Shown: positions 1 through 7,129, counted from the stretch's first letter. The stretch is DNA of 22,324 nucleotides from JAAXTX01 sp035560715 (GCA_035560715.1 DATMYW010000055.1:1-22324), one strand, 5' to 3'. Program-made: numbers and translations. Notes: generated by a model from the letters alone, not told the origin.

Positions 1-179
1 GAGAACTGCTCGTCGAACTGTTCCGCCCATGCGGCCGAACACTGTCTCAACTCGACGTATACCGGCACGGACTCCTGCGGCAGCGCCGAGTCCTGCTCCG
101 GTTCCCGCTCATGTGACATGAACTGGAAGGAAGTCGCGCCGAGGTCGTGAAATTCCGTTTGACGCGAATCGGCTTCCAT
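1..179 (-). CDS. Partial hypothetical protein, N-terminal part only
   Basis: An open minus-strand frame starts at ATG 179-177 and runs 59 codons off the left edge without a stop. The visible N-terminus (MEADSRQTEFHDLG...) is acidic and hydrophilic and matches no family I recognise; a short stretch around residues 39-45 (VPVYVEL) could be a beta strand. An AGGA at 193-190 stands about 9 bases before the ATG and can act as a ribosome binding site, which supports this start. The gene is divergent from rlmN, with only 17 bp between the two start codons, so each gene's promoter must lie partly inside the other. Function unknown. Competing plus-strand frames over the same bases have poor composition. 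Confidence 0.5.
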   Translation of the reverse strand, partial: MEADSRQTEFHDLGATSFQFMSHEREPEQDSALPQESVPVYVELRQCSAAWAEQFDEQF

Positions 180-187
180 CGTATCCT
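159..187 (+). promoter_or_regulatory. Promoter of rlmN, probably giving a leaderless mRNA
   Basis: A -35 box TTGACG (159-164) and a -10 box TATCCT (182-187) are separated by exactly 17 bp. Transcription would begin near 194-196 and the rlmN ATG is at 197, so the message would be leaderless or nearly so; no Shine-Dalgarno is visible before that ATG. The same bases read on the other strand include the AGGA sites used by the divergent gene. Inferred from sequence only. Confidence 0.45.
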
Positions 188-196
188 GTCCTGGTT

Positions 197-1237
197 ATGA
201 ATGAGACCAGGGAACAACGGATCGGAACGCTTTTGTCGGATGAGCCGGCATTCCGGATGAGACAGGCACACGAGGCGATTTACTTGCCTCGTTTCCGTTC
301 GTGGAGCGACGTCTCATCCCTGCCGAAAGTATTGCGAGAACGGCTCGCGACGGAAGTCTCATGGAGTACGCTCTCGAATGTCGCCGTTTTGCATAGTGCG
401 GCGGGGGATTCCTGGAAGGCGTTGTTCGAAACTTTCGATGGAAACCGGATAGAATCCGTCCTCATGCGCAATGGTCGCGGGCAGTTCACGGTCTGCGTCT
501 CGACCCAGGTCGGATGCGCCATGAACTGCGCGTTCTGTGCGACGGGAAAAATGGGTCTGATCCGGAATCTCACCCGGGATGAGATCGTCGATCAGGTCCG
601 ATCGCTGCGTGATTTCGTCGCCGATTCGAAACTCGACGGCGAGATCACTAATGTCGTCCTGATGGGGATGGGCGAACCGCTCGCGAACTATGAGGAGGTG
701 CGCGAGGCGCTTCGTATCCTTACCGGGTCCATGGAAATCGGTCCGACGCGTATCACGGTCTCGACCGTGGGCCTTTTGCCGGGCCTCAGGAGGCTGCTTT
801 CGGATCCGCTGTGGCCTCCGGTCCGGCTCGCTGTCTCGCTTCATGCCGCCGATGAGCGGACGAGAAATGCCATCATGCCGTCGACCGCGCGCGGATTCCT
901 TGACGACCTGGTCGCGTGGTCTCAGGAATACGCGGACGCGTTTCCGGAGAAGCGGCGTCATCTCACGCTCGAGTATCTGCTCTTGTCTGATAGGAACGAT
1001 ACCGAGGAGGACGCCCGGAAACTCGTCTCGCTTTCACGGAGGATCGGACGGGTCCGGGTGAACCTTATCCCGTACAACGCGACGGACAGCGGGCTTGTCG
1101 GCAGCAGCGGGAATGTCATCCACCGGTTCAAGGACCGTCTCGAGGCGGCCGGCGTGACGGTGACCATTCGGAAATCGATGGGTGGCGATATCGCCGCCGC
1201 ATGCGGTCAACTCGCTGGAAAAAGTCAAAAGTACTAA
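197..1237 (+). CDS. rlmN: RlmN: dual-specificity 23S rRNA/tRNA adenine-C2 methyltransferase
   Basis: Radical-SAM enzyme that makes m2A at 23S rRNA A2503 and at tRNA A37, acting in the cytoplasm. The protein is 346 aa, near the usual length. The N-terminal helical accessory domain (about 1-95) is followed by the radical-SAM barrel. The cluster motif CxxxCxxC is C107, C111, C114 (GCAMNCAFCATGK). C100 (TVCVSTQVGC) and C336 (MGGDIAAACGQL) match the two mechanistic cysteines of the family, one of which carries the methyl. GMGEPLANY at about 157-165 is the SAM-binding motif. The ATG at 197 has no Shine-Dalgarno but fits the family N-terminus and a promoter that ends just upstream. The stop TAA (1235-1237) lies 98 bp before miaB, another radical-SAM RNA-modifying enzyme. 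No anomalies seen. Confidence 0.97.
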   Translation: MNETREQRIGTLLSDEPAFRMRQAHEAIYLPRFRSWSDVSSLPKVLRERLATEVSWSTLSNVAVLHSAAGDSWKALFETFDGNRIESVLMRNGRGQFTVCVSTQVGCAMNCAFCATGKMGLIRNLTRDEIVDQVRSLRDFVADSKLDGEITNVVLMGMGEPLANYEEVREALRILTGSMEIGPTRITVSTVGLLPGLRRLLSDPLWPPVRLAVSLHAADERTRNAIMPSTARGFLDDLVAWSQEYADAFPEKRRHLTLEYLLLSDRNDTEEDARKLVSLSRRIGRVRVNLIPYNATDSGLVGSSGNVIHRFKDRLEAAGVTVTIRKSMGGDIAAACGQLAGKSQKY

Positions 1238-1306
1238 AGTCGTGTCGTTTTGACGTCCGTCCTTCGGAACTCATGGGCTTCCGACAATTTCCCATCCTGT
1301 ATTCCC

Positions 1307-1338
1307 GACTTTATGGACCTTGTGGACTTTCGACTATG
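1307..1338 (+). repeat. Short 9/7-bp period repeat running into the miaB start
   Basis: Four consecutive GAC-initial units: two of 9 bp (GACTTTATG, GACCTTGTG) and two of 7 bp (GACTTTC, GACTATG). The last unit contains the ATG of miaB at 1336-1338, so the repeat makes up the whole region immediately upstream of the start. The same words reappear, partly inverted, between rnhB and the exonuclease gene (18767-18830) and inside miaA (12157-12198). Confidence 0.75.
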
Positions 1339-2490
1339 AAGACGTATTTCATCCACACCTTCGGGTGCCAACAAAATACCGCCGATTCCGAGCGGATTGC
1401 GGCATCCTACGAGGCACGCGGCTTCGCGTCGGCCAAGGACATCGCGGAGGCCGATCTGGTCGTCATCAATACCTGCATGGTGCGAGACCAAGCCGAGGAG
1501 CGTGTCTACGGGCTCATTCGGAACCTTCGGAAGGGGAACCCTGACGTCGAGATCGTTGTGACGGGTTGTCTCGTGGGAGCCGTGCTTCGAGAACCGTCCG
1601 GGATGCTGCGAAAAAAGATCGCCGCACGTCTGCCCGATGTCACCCTCCTGCCGATCGATGAGGTCGGTTTCGAATACCCGCCGAAACGCATGACCGGCAG
1701 ACTCGCTTCGGTTGTCTTAGGTAACGGCTGCGGGAACTACTGTTCATACTGCATCGTGCCGTACTCGCGCGGAAAGGAAGTCTCACGCCCGTTCGAGGAC
1801 ATCCTGAATGAGGTCGCGGAAGCGGCCGCGGAAGGGAGGAACGAGGTCCTCCTGCTTGGGCAGAACGTCAATTCGTACGGTTCGGATTTCCTGCGCGACC
1901 GCATATGCGAAGGTGAGTCGTATGTCCTGCCGGACGGTCGATCCGTCGCCCCGGTCATGGTGAGGCATCTCGGGAGGCACCGCGTGCCGACCTTGTTTCC
2001 ATACCTGTTGGAGGCGGTCGCGACGACCCCGGGCGTCTCGAAGGTCTCTTTTCTCTCCTCGAACCCGTGGGATTTCTCGGACGAACTGATCGCGACGATA
2101 GCGCGGAACCCGAACATAGACAGGATGCTTCATCTGCCCGTGCAGGCGGGGAGCGACCGCGTGCTCGCGGCGATGAACCGTCACTACACGAAGGACGGGT
2201 ACCTCGCGCTCGTCGATCGCATCCGTACTTCCGTTCCGGACGTCTCGTTCACGACGGACATCATCGTCGGGTTTCCCGGAGAGACCGTGGAGGACTTCGA
2301 GGAGACGATGGACATCGCGCGGCGCGTGAAATTCGAAAAGGCCTATGTCGCGCGGTACTCGCCGCGCCCGGGCACCGCGTCGGCGAAACTGCCTGACGAT
2401 GTCTCTCGCGAAGAAAAGATACGCCGATTCCGCGAACTCGACCGCTTGATCCTCACCCTCGCGGGCAGGGAACACCTGCTGGAGAAATGA
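1336..2490 (+). CDS. miaB: MiaB: tRNA-2-methylthio-N6-dimethylallyladenosine37 synthase, TRAM-less form
   Basis: Radical-SAM methylthiotransferase that converts i6A37 of tRNAs to ms2i6A37. ATG 1336 is chosen because MKTYFIHTFGCQQN is the family start; the frame stays open upstream to 1201 but that stretch has no homology. The N-terminal UPF0004 domain carries the auxiliary cluster cysteines C11, C47 and C78; the radical-SAM motif is C132, C136, C139 (GCGNYCSYC). An extra segment at about 183-217 (contains VLPDGRSVAPVMVRHLGR) is absent from E. coli MiaB and resembles CPR-type MiaB as I recall it. The protein is 384 aa against about 440-470 usually: it stops just after RLILTLAGREHLLEK, so the C-terminal TRAM RNA-binding domain is missing. 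The other frames downstream show no TRAM remnant. Its partner MiaA is encoded at 11832-12800. Confidence 0.94.
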   Translation: MKTYFIHTFGCQQNTADSERIAASYEARGFASAKDIAEADLVVINTCMVRDQAEERVYGLIRNLRKGNPDVEIVVTGCLVGAVLREPSGMLRKKIAARLPDVTLLPIDEVGFEYPPKRMTGRLASVVLGNGCGNYCSYCIVPYSRGKEVSRPFEDILNEVAEAAAEGRNEVLLLGQNVNSYGSDFLRDRICEGESYVLPDGRSVAPVMVRHLGRHRVPTLFPYLLEAVATTPGVSKVSFLSSNPWDFSDELIATIARNPNIDRMLHLPVQAGSDRVLAAMNRHYTKDGYLALVDRIRTSVPDVSFTTDIIVGFPGETVEDFEETMDIARRVKFEKAYVARYSPRPGTASAKLPDDVSREEKIRRFRELDRLILTLAGREHLLEK

Positions 2491-2493
2491 GCT

Positions 2494-2522
2494 TTGACAG
2501 GGTATCGGTTTCGCGATATCCT
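2494..2522 (+). promoter_or_regulatory. Promoter of the ITPase gene
   Basis: A consensus -35 TTGACA (2494-2499) and -10 TATCCT (2517-2522) with a 17 bp spacer begin 3 bp after the miaB stop. Predicted start near 2529, leaving about an 80-base leader to ATG 2611. The -10 hexamer is identical to that proposed for rlmN. This gives the ITPase gene its own transcription unit. Confidence 0.6.
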
Positions 2523-2610
2523 CGGTCGGTAAGCAACATATGGCTGTCTATATCACTGGACCCATGTTCACTCCGTGTCCCATCCGTTCATTAACGAAAC
2601 AATCGACATC

Positions 2611-3156
2611 ATGAACTCAATAACGTATATTACCGGAAACCCTGGAAAACTGGCCGAGGTGAAACGATACCTCGATCAGGAAGTCGAACATGTCAGTCTC
2701 GATCTCCCCGAGATACAGTCGCTTTCTTCGAAGGAGATCGTCGAGAAAAAAGCCCGTGAAGCCTACGAGCTTGTCGGAAAGCCGGTCTTGGTCGAAGACG
2801 TATCGCTCGTTATTCATTCGCTTGGGGGGCTACCCGGGCCGCTCATCAAGTGGTTCGAGCAGGCGCTTGGCGAGGAAGGTATCTGCCGTCTCGTCGATGG
2901 GAAGGATCGTTCGTGTACCGCTTCGGTGCTCTACGGGTATTTCGACGGCCGGGAGATCATCTTCGCGGAGGGGGAGATGAAAGGCTCGGTTTCCGACGTT
3001 CCTCGCGGCGACAACAGTTTCGGATGGGGTCCTATATTCGTTGTCGATGGAATGAATGATCGCACCTATTCGGAGCTCACGAATGAGGAGCAGGCAGAAA
3101 TCGCCATGAGAAAGAAGGCGTTGACCGTTCTTCGGGAACGGCTTTTGAACGGGTGA
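2611..3156 (+). CDS. Non-canonical purine NTP pyrophosphatase (HAM1/RdgB/ITPase family)
   Basis: Hydrolyses dITP, ITP and XTP to monophosphates and pyrophosphate, keeping deaminated purines out of DNA and RNA. From ATG 2611 the protein is 181 aa; a GTG at 2575 would add 12 residues without homology. The N-terminus shows the substrate loop ITYITGNPGKLAEVKRYL. LVEDVSL (residues about 60-66) carries the catalytic acidic residue. GLPGPLIKWF is closer to the archaeal/eukaryotic ITPase wording than to E. coli RdgB. SFGWGPIF stands for the usual GFGxDPIF, and a C-terminal MRKKAL matches the end of the family fold. The gene has its own promoter (2494-2522) and terminator (3186-3214), so it is probably monocistronic. 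The pyrophosphate it releases can be removed by the pyrophosphatase encoded 1.3 kb downstream. Confidence 0.9.
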   Translation: MNSITYITGNPGKLAEVKRYLDQEVEHVSLDLPEIQSLSSKEIVEKKAREAYELVGKPVLVEDVSLVIHSLGGLPGPLIKWFEQALGEEGICRLVDGKDRSCTASVLYGYFDGREIIFAEGEMKGSVSDVPRGDNSFGWGPIFVVDGMNDRTYSELTNEEQAEIAMRKKALTVLRERLLNG

Positions 3157-3185
3157 TCGGTATGGTCGGATAAAGAACGGATTGA

Positions 3186-3214
3186 GCGTCCAGGATCGTT
3201 CCGGGACGCTTTTT
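3186..3214 (+). terminator. Intrinsic terminator after the ITPase gene
   Basis: GCGTCC (3186-3191) pairs with GGACGC (3204-3209), with an inner GGA/TCC pairing, and is followed by TTTTT (3210-3214). It lies 30 bp after the ITPase stop codon. Confidence 0.85.
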
Positions 3215-3356
3215 GTATACCGATGGCTGGTCCTCCCTATCATATATCTAAATGCCGATCCGTATGGGTACAAAAAAATTCACGGATGAAACATTGTCAT
3301 GATGTATGGTGTATCGCAAGCGTGCCTGTGTCCGGACGATGATACGGCCGGGATGA

Positions 3357-3623
3357 CTCGGTCAATGCGGTCAGATCTCGTCTTTCCGACGCATCTTCAC
3401 CTATTCCGAGAATGCCCCGCCGGAACATCCGCGGTCTCTCGACATCTCCGAACCGTTTTTTCTCATGGGCCGTTTCGGTATCGGCTCGGAGTCGGGTATC
3501 TTCGGATTCGTGGTATATGGCATACGCTTGGATTTGGCTGGACTGAACAGTCTAGGGGTTTCCAAGCTATTGGGCTATTACGCGGGTATTGACAAGTATG
3601 ATGAATATGTTACTCTTTTCTAG
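3357..3623 (+). pseudogene. Possible small gene or 3' remnant of a lost gene
   Basis: The gap between the ITPase terminator and the membrane-protein gene holds an open frame from just after a TGA at 3354 to TAG 3621-3623. Its last 52 codons, from ATG 3465, read like protein (MGRFGIGSESGIFGFVVYGI, then DLAGLNSLGVSKLLGYYAGI, ending DKYDEYVTLF), with a hydrophobic segment and balanced composition. No Shine-Dalgarno precedes ATG 3465. The part upstream (3357-3464) is less convincing. I do not recognise a family. It may be a small protein, the decayed 3' end of an older gene, or chance. A competing frame (3299-3592) has much poorer composition. Confidence 0.3.
3589..3616 (+). promoter_or_regulatory. 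Promoter of the membrane protein gene (extended -10)
   Basis: TTGACA (3589-3594), a 16 bp spacer, and TACTCT (3611-3616) preceded by TGT, forming an extended -10. Predicted start near 3623, about 67 bases before the ATG at 3690. The promoter overlaps the end of the possible small ORF at 3465-3623. Confidence 0.5.
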
Positions 3624-3689
3624 GTTATTTAATGAGTATTTCCAATTTTCCGAAACCGTGGTCGCTTTGACCTGAAACAAGGAATCATC

Positions 3690-4292
3690 ATGCCAAATCA
3701 GGGTTCTCAAGAGGACGTCAAACGCTTTTTCGTTTCCGGGTATGCGTTGACGTATGCATTGTTTCGTTCTTTTATCCCATGTCTCTTCGTGTTCGCGATC
3801 TGTCAGGAATTCTGGAATGATACGGAAAGTTCTCCGTTGATAGGCCTGTCGTCCGCGATACTCATGTTTATCGGCGGCTTGTCGTTCGGCAGGTGGTACC
3901 GGCGCGGCAGCGATCGGGAAACCGTTCATCTCAGGTGGCTCTATAAGGATCGGTATGCGACGAATATCGTCCGCGGCACGAGAGGACGCTGGGGAGTTTC
4001 CGAGCGTTTTACGATCCTGAGGCGTGCGGTTCTGGAATCGATCGTGCTGGTCGGGATACCGGCGGGTGCCATCGCGATAATTCTGGATTCCCAAGGGTGG
4101 CTTCTATCGTATCTGTCCGGATTCGGATTGATCTGTCTCGTTTCATTCGGGATAATCGCTACCGTCCGGTTCGACCAGTGTTTCGGGGAAGCGCCGATAT
4201 TCGGAGTATCGAGTGACGTGGATCAGGGTGCGGATGTCGCGATCGGACCAAAAGGAGGGCCGAACGTTCCGCGGATGACGCTACCGACCTGA
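3690..4292 (+). CDS. Hypothetical four-helix integral membrane protein
   Basis: 200 aa, family not recognised. Hydrophobic stretches at about 15-38, 49-67, 113-132 and 136-159 predict four membrane helices arranged as two hairpins. They are joined by a basic loop of about 45 residues (GRWYRRGSDRE... to ...TILRR), which by the positive-inside rule should be cytoplasmic. The last 40 residues are polar and rich in Gly and Pro. There is no signal peptide and no catalytic motif that I can see. Unlike most genes here it has a good Shine-Dalgarno, AAGGA at 3679-3683, 6 bases before the ATG. It stands alone between its own promoter (3589-3616) and a strong terminator (4311-4342). Function unknown. 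Confidence 0.75.
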   Translation: MPNQGSQEDVKRFFVSGYALTYALFRSFIPCLFVFAICQEFWNDTESSPLIGLSSAILMFIGGLSFGRWYRRGSDRETVHLRWLYKDRYATNIVRGTRGRWGVSERFTILRRAVLESIVLVGIPAGAIAIILDSQGWLLSYLSGFGLICLVSFGIIATVRFDQCFGEAPIFGVSSDVDQGADVAIGPKGGPNVPRMTLPT

Positions 4293-4310
4293 AGGGGTTT
4301 TGAGACGGAT

Positions 4311-4342
4311 GGCGGGAGAATACGTTTCTCCCGCCTTTTCTT
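4311..4342 (+). terminator. Intrinsic terminator after the membrane protein gene
   Basis: A 10-bp perfect stem GGCGGGAGAA (4311-4320) / TTCTCCCGCC (4326-4335) with a 5-base loop, followed by TTTTCTT. Located 18 bp after the stop codon. Confidence 0.9.
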
Positions 4343-4364
4343 ATCCTGTTTCTCACGGACGGTC

Positions 4365-4393
4365 TTGATTTCCTGCCCCGTCTCGTGTACTAT
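4365..4393 (+). promoter_or_regulatory. Promoter of the pyrophosphatase gene
   Basis: TTGATT (4365-4370) and TACTAT (4388-4393) with a 17 bp spacer. Start predicted near 4400, giving a leader of about 23 bases to ATG 4423. It lies directly after the terminator at 4311-4342, so the gene is an independent unit. Confidence 0.55.
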
Positions 4394-4422
4394 GTGACCT
4401 GTTCAGCATTCATAAAATCCCT

Positions 4423-5352
4423 ATGATAAAGGTTTTCGGCCATAAGGCACCGGATACGGATACGACTGGCAGTGCCATTCTTTGGTCGTGGTACGTGAAC
4501 GCTGAGACTCCTTCCGAGGCGGCGCCGTATGTCCTCGGCGAACTTAACAAGGAGACGATCTTCGTCCTCGACCGGTGGAACATACCCGAACCGGAAAGGC
4601 TCGACGCGGTGGAGGCGGGGGACGAGGTCGTCATCGTCGATACCAACAATCCCGACGAGCTCTTCGGTAACATCTCAGAGGCGAACATCGTCCGTGTGAT
4701 CGATCACCATCGGCTCGCGGGAGGGCTTTCGACACCGGGGCCGATAGACATGGTCATCCGTCCGGTCGCGTGCACCGCGACGGTCATCCACGACCTCGTC
4801 GGCGAACATATCGAGTCGATGCCGAACCATCTCCTGGGACTCATGCTCTCCTGTATCCTCTCCGACACCCTCGCGTTCCGTTCTCCGACCACGACCCCGC
4901 ACGACAAGGATGTCGCCGAGAAACTCGCGAAGACGCTGAATATCGATATCCAGGCGTACTCGAACGAGATGTTCGCCGCCAAGTCCGACCTCTCGGATTT
5001 CTCCGACAGCCGGATCGTCCGTCTCGACGGAAAGATGACCGAAATCGGCGGGAAGAATCTGCTCGTATCAGTGGTGGAGACGACGACACCCGAGCAGATC
5101 ATCGCGCGTAAGGAAGGGATCGTCGAGGCGATCAGGAAAATCGTCGCCGAGGAGGACGGTATCGACGAGATCCTGTTCTTCGTTGTGGACCTCTTCCGCG
5201 AGGAGGCGACGGCCTTCACCTATAACCCGTTCACGTCCGGAATCATCGCCGCGTCCTTCGGTGTCTCGGTCGAATCCGACACGGAAACGCTTCCCGGTAT
5301 CCTCTCTCGCAAGAAGCAGATCGTCCCGGTACTCCGTCTTCCCGTGGCCTGA
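4423..5352 (+). CDS. ppaC: Manganese-dependent (family II) inorganic pyrophosphatase
   Basis: Cytoplasmic DHH-family enzyme that hydrolyses pyrophosphate to phosphate and pulls nucleotide and tRNA reactions forward. At 309 aa it is the same length as B. subtilis PpaC as I recall it. Metal ligands are visible: H7, D11 and D13 in GHKAPDTD, D73 in VDTNN (the family often has VDHNE), H95/H96 in the DHH motif (VIDHHR), and D148 in ILSDTLAF. The C-terminal DHHA2 domain ends with the phosphate-binding SRKKQIVPVL (from 295). ATG 4423 begins exactly at the family start (MIKVFGHKAPDTD); there is no Shine-Dalgarno. It is monocistronic, with a promoter at 4365-4393 and a terminator at 5425-5452. Confidence 0.95.
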   Translation: MIKVFGHKAPDTDTTGSAILWSWYVNAETPSEAAPYVLGELNKETIFVLDRWNIPEPERLDAVEAGDEVVIVDTNNPDELFGNISEANIVRVIDHHRLAGGLSTPGPIDMVIRPVACTATVIHDLVGEHIESMPNHLLGLMLSCILSDTLAFRSPTTTPHDKDVAEKLAKTLNIDIQAYSNEMFAAKSDLSDFSDSRIVRLDGKMTEIGGKNLLVSVVETTTPEQIIARKEGIVEAIRKIVAEEDGIDEILFFVVDLFREEATAFTYNPFTSGIIAASFGVSVESDTETLPGILSRKKQIVPVLRLPVA

Positions 5353-5384
5353 TTCGTTCAGTACGACGGGCACTTCCCATGATT

Positions 5385-5419
5385 CCCGGAGGAGGCTTTC
5401 TCAGTGAAGGAAGTCCGGG
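5385..5419 (+). ncRNA. Structured 3' element, possible small RNA ending at the ppaC terminator
   Basis: CCCGGA (5385-5390) pairs with TCCGGG (5414-5419), and inside it CTTTC can pair with GAAGG around a TCAGT loop. A purine run GGAGGAGG (5389-5396) resembles a Shine-Dalgarno. With the terminator hairpin at 5425-5451 this makes a compact two-hairpin RNA 3' of ppaC. It could be a 3'-UTR stabiliser or a 3'-derived small RNA. No known family recognised and no separate promoter identified. Confidence 0.3.
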
Positions 5420-5424
5420 TGTCG

Positions 5425-5452
5425 AAAACCCCGTTGTATAAACGGGGTTTTT
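5425..5452. terminator. Strong intrinsic terminator after ppaC, symmetric
   Basis: An 11-bp perfect stem AAAACCCCGTT (5425-5435) / AACGGGGTTTT (5441-5451) with loop GTATA and flanking A and T tracts, so it can work in both directions. The rest of the gap 5353-5741 holds the hairpin at 5385-5419 and a promoter at 5618-5645; I see no gene in it. Confidence 0.9.
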
Positions 5453-5617
5453 CGTATGCGTTCCCGTTAATGGAAGCGCAGTCATGAGGTGTCGGTCTCC
5501 GTTTGACTTTGGGAAAAGCGTCCGGATGGTATTTGGTGGTATTTAGGGAAGGGAAAGAGCGACCGGTCGCGCATCGTGTCCGCGCTTTTCGCTCGAACTT
5601 TGAAATGATCAGAAATC

Positions 5618-5645
5618 TTGGCTCAAATAAGCTATTGATTATAAG
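5618..5645 (+). promoter_or_regulatory. Candidate promoter of the ThyX-like gene
   Basis: TTGGCT (5618-5623), a 16 bp spacer, and TATAAG (5640-5645). Start near 5652, leaving about 90 bases to ATG 5742. A weaker alternative with a TGC-extended -10 (GAAAAT, 5722-5727) lies close to the gene. Confidence 0.4.
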
Positions 5646-5741
5646 TGAATTTCTGAAATGGCCTTGATGCAATGATTATCGACGTCGGTTCCGACCGTTT
5701 GCGGGCGGGGCGATTTCATGCGAAAATGGAGTGCTGGGGAC

Positions 5742-7061
5742 ATGAAATACACGCATATGCCCAAGATTTTTCTCTACGACGAATACGGTCCCGAGGACGT
5801 GGCCATGATGCAGGCGCTCTATTCGCGCAGTGCGGAGAGCGTGGAAAGGCACGTGGAAAAAGTGAAAGAGACCGGTTCGGGGAAGTTCATGGAACGGTTC
5901 TATGTCGGATACGGGCACATGTCCATCGCCGACTGCGGGAGTACGACGCTCTTCATCGAGGGGTTGAGCATACTGTGTGACAAGGCCATTCAGGATTGGC
6001 CGCTCTATTCGGGACAGGAGACGAGCACCCGCTATATCGATATGAGCCGTCAGCCGATAATCGATTCCGTAGGAACGGCCGCGTCGCAGGAAATCGTCCG
6101 GAAGTGGCACGAGTTTTACGTATCGTCCGGACCGGCGGTCGAAGCGCATCTTCGCGCGAAGTTTCCTCGGAAGGGGGACGAGGACGAGAAAATGTACGAC
6201 AAGGCCATCAAGGCCCGTTCATTCGATATCCTGCGCGGATTCCTACCGGCCGGCATCACGACGCAGCTTTCATGGCACACGAATCTACGTCAGGCGTGGG
6301 ATAAGCTCGCACTTCTGCGGCACCATCCGCTCGCCGAGGTCCGGGAGACGGCGGAAGGGATGCTTTCGGTTCTTCGGGAGCGGTATCCGAACAGTTTCAG
6401 TCACAAGCGCTATGAGGCGCAGGAGGCATACTGGGAGGATATCCTTTCGAAGCGGACGTATTTCGCCCCCGAATCGTTTCCGGAGGAATTCGGAGTGAAG
6501 ACGACCGTTGAAAAGGAGTCGCTCGCACCATACGCCGACATTCTCGGAAAGCGACCCGTGAAAACGAACCTGCCGCAGTATCTTCGCGCATTGGGAACCT
6601 TCACCTTCGATTTTCTTCTCGACTTCGGGTCATATCGCGACATACAGCGTCATCGTGCCGCCGTCCATCATATGCCGCTCCTTACGACCCGGTACGGATT
6701 CCATCCGTGGTATCTCGACCAGCTTCCGGATCCGGTACGCGCCGAAGCGGAAGCGCTTATCGAAGAACAGGTCGCGGCGATCGCGACGGTCGACGCCTCG
6801 CCCGAGGACAAGCAGTATCTCGTCGCGATGGGGTTTCGGGTGCCGGTTCGCCATACGTTCGACCTGCCCAGCCTGGTCTATTTCGTCGAGTTGCGAAGCG
6901 GCAAGACGGTGCATCCGACCATACGACCCGTTACGCAACGGATGGCGGACGAGATCGAAAAACGGTTTCCGGAAGTGTCGCTCCACGTCGATCGGGATCC
7001 GGACGACTGGGACGTACGTCGGGGACTGCAGGACATTCAGCAGAAAACAGTTAACAGATAA
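5742..7061 (+). CDS. Tandem-domain ThyX-like FAD-dependent thymidylate synthase
   Basis: Probably makes dTMP from dUMP with methylene-tetrahydrofolate, FAD and NADPH. It is 439 aa, about twice a canonical ThyX subunit. The first half carries GHMSIADCGSTTLFIEGLS (58-76) and SGQETSTRYIDMS (90-102), matching the NExSxRY side of the ThyX signature but without an RHR before it. The second half carries RHR (303-305) followed by MPLLTTRYG (311-319), the RHRx..xRY pattern. So each half keeps a different part of the active site. Start: 5742 (MKYTHMPK) or 5757 (MPKIFLYDEYG); an upstream ATG at 5718 is unlikely. Next downstream are a kinase-like gene, thymidylate kinase and dUTPase, which fits dTTP synthesis. 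The last residues (KTVNR) and the TAA stop are written in heptad repeat DNA. Activity is inferred, not shown. Confidence 0.82.
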   Translation: MKYTHMPKIFLYDEYGPEDVAMMQALYSRSAESVERHVEKVKETGSGKFMERFYVGYGHMSIADCGSTTLFIEGLSILCDKAIQDWPLYSGQETSTRYIDMSRQPIIDSVGTAASQEIVRKWHEFYVSSGPAVEAHLRAKFPRKGDEDEKMYDKAIKARSFDILRGFLPAGITTQLSWHTNLRQAWDKLALLRHHPLAEVRETAEGMLSVLRERYPNSFSHKRYEAQEAYWEDILSKRTYFAPESFPEEFGVKTTVEKESLAPYADILGKRPVKTNLPQYLRALGTFTFDFLLDFGSYRDIQRHRAAVHHMPLLTTRYGFHPWYLDQLPDPVRAEAEALIEEQVAAIATVDASPEDKQYLVAMGFRVPVRHTFDLPSLVYFVELRSGKTVHPTIRPVTQRMADEIEKRFPEVSLHVDRDPDDWDVRRGLQDIQQKTVNR

Positions 7062-7129
7062 CAGATAGCAGGGATCAGGAATCATGAATCATGAATCAAG
7101 AATCATGAGCCATGAACCAGTAAACACTT
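7046..7129 (+). repeat. Heptad repeat, 12 units, overlapping the thyX 3' end
   Basis: Twelve consecutive 7-bp units in perfect register, for example AACAGTT, AACAGAT (twice), ATCAGGA, ATCATGA (three times), ATCAAGA, GCCATGA. The unit consensus is roughly ANCANNA. The first three units contain the last codons and the stop (7059-7061) of the ThyX-like gene. The array drifts from AACAGAT-type to ATCATGA-type units along its length. Confidence 0.85.

Noticed and set aside
3..116. Plus-strand frame ending at TGA 114-116, possible 3' end of an upstream gene
   Set aside because: Leu/Arg-rich and less protein-like than the minus-strand frame over the same bases, which also has a ribosome binding site.
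3299..3592. 97-codon plus-strand ORF in the gap after the ITPase gene
   Set aside because: Composition is poor (Cys, His, Arg-rich), and the neighbouring frame ending at 3623 is more protein-like. No Shine-Dalgarno.
5358..5672. 104-codon minus-strand ORF after ppaC
   Set aside because: It runs straight through the strong symmetric terminator at 5425-5452 and has no ribosome binding site or motif.
7046..7129. Possible CRISPR array
   Set aside because: Units are 7 bp with no spacers, and no cas gene is present.
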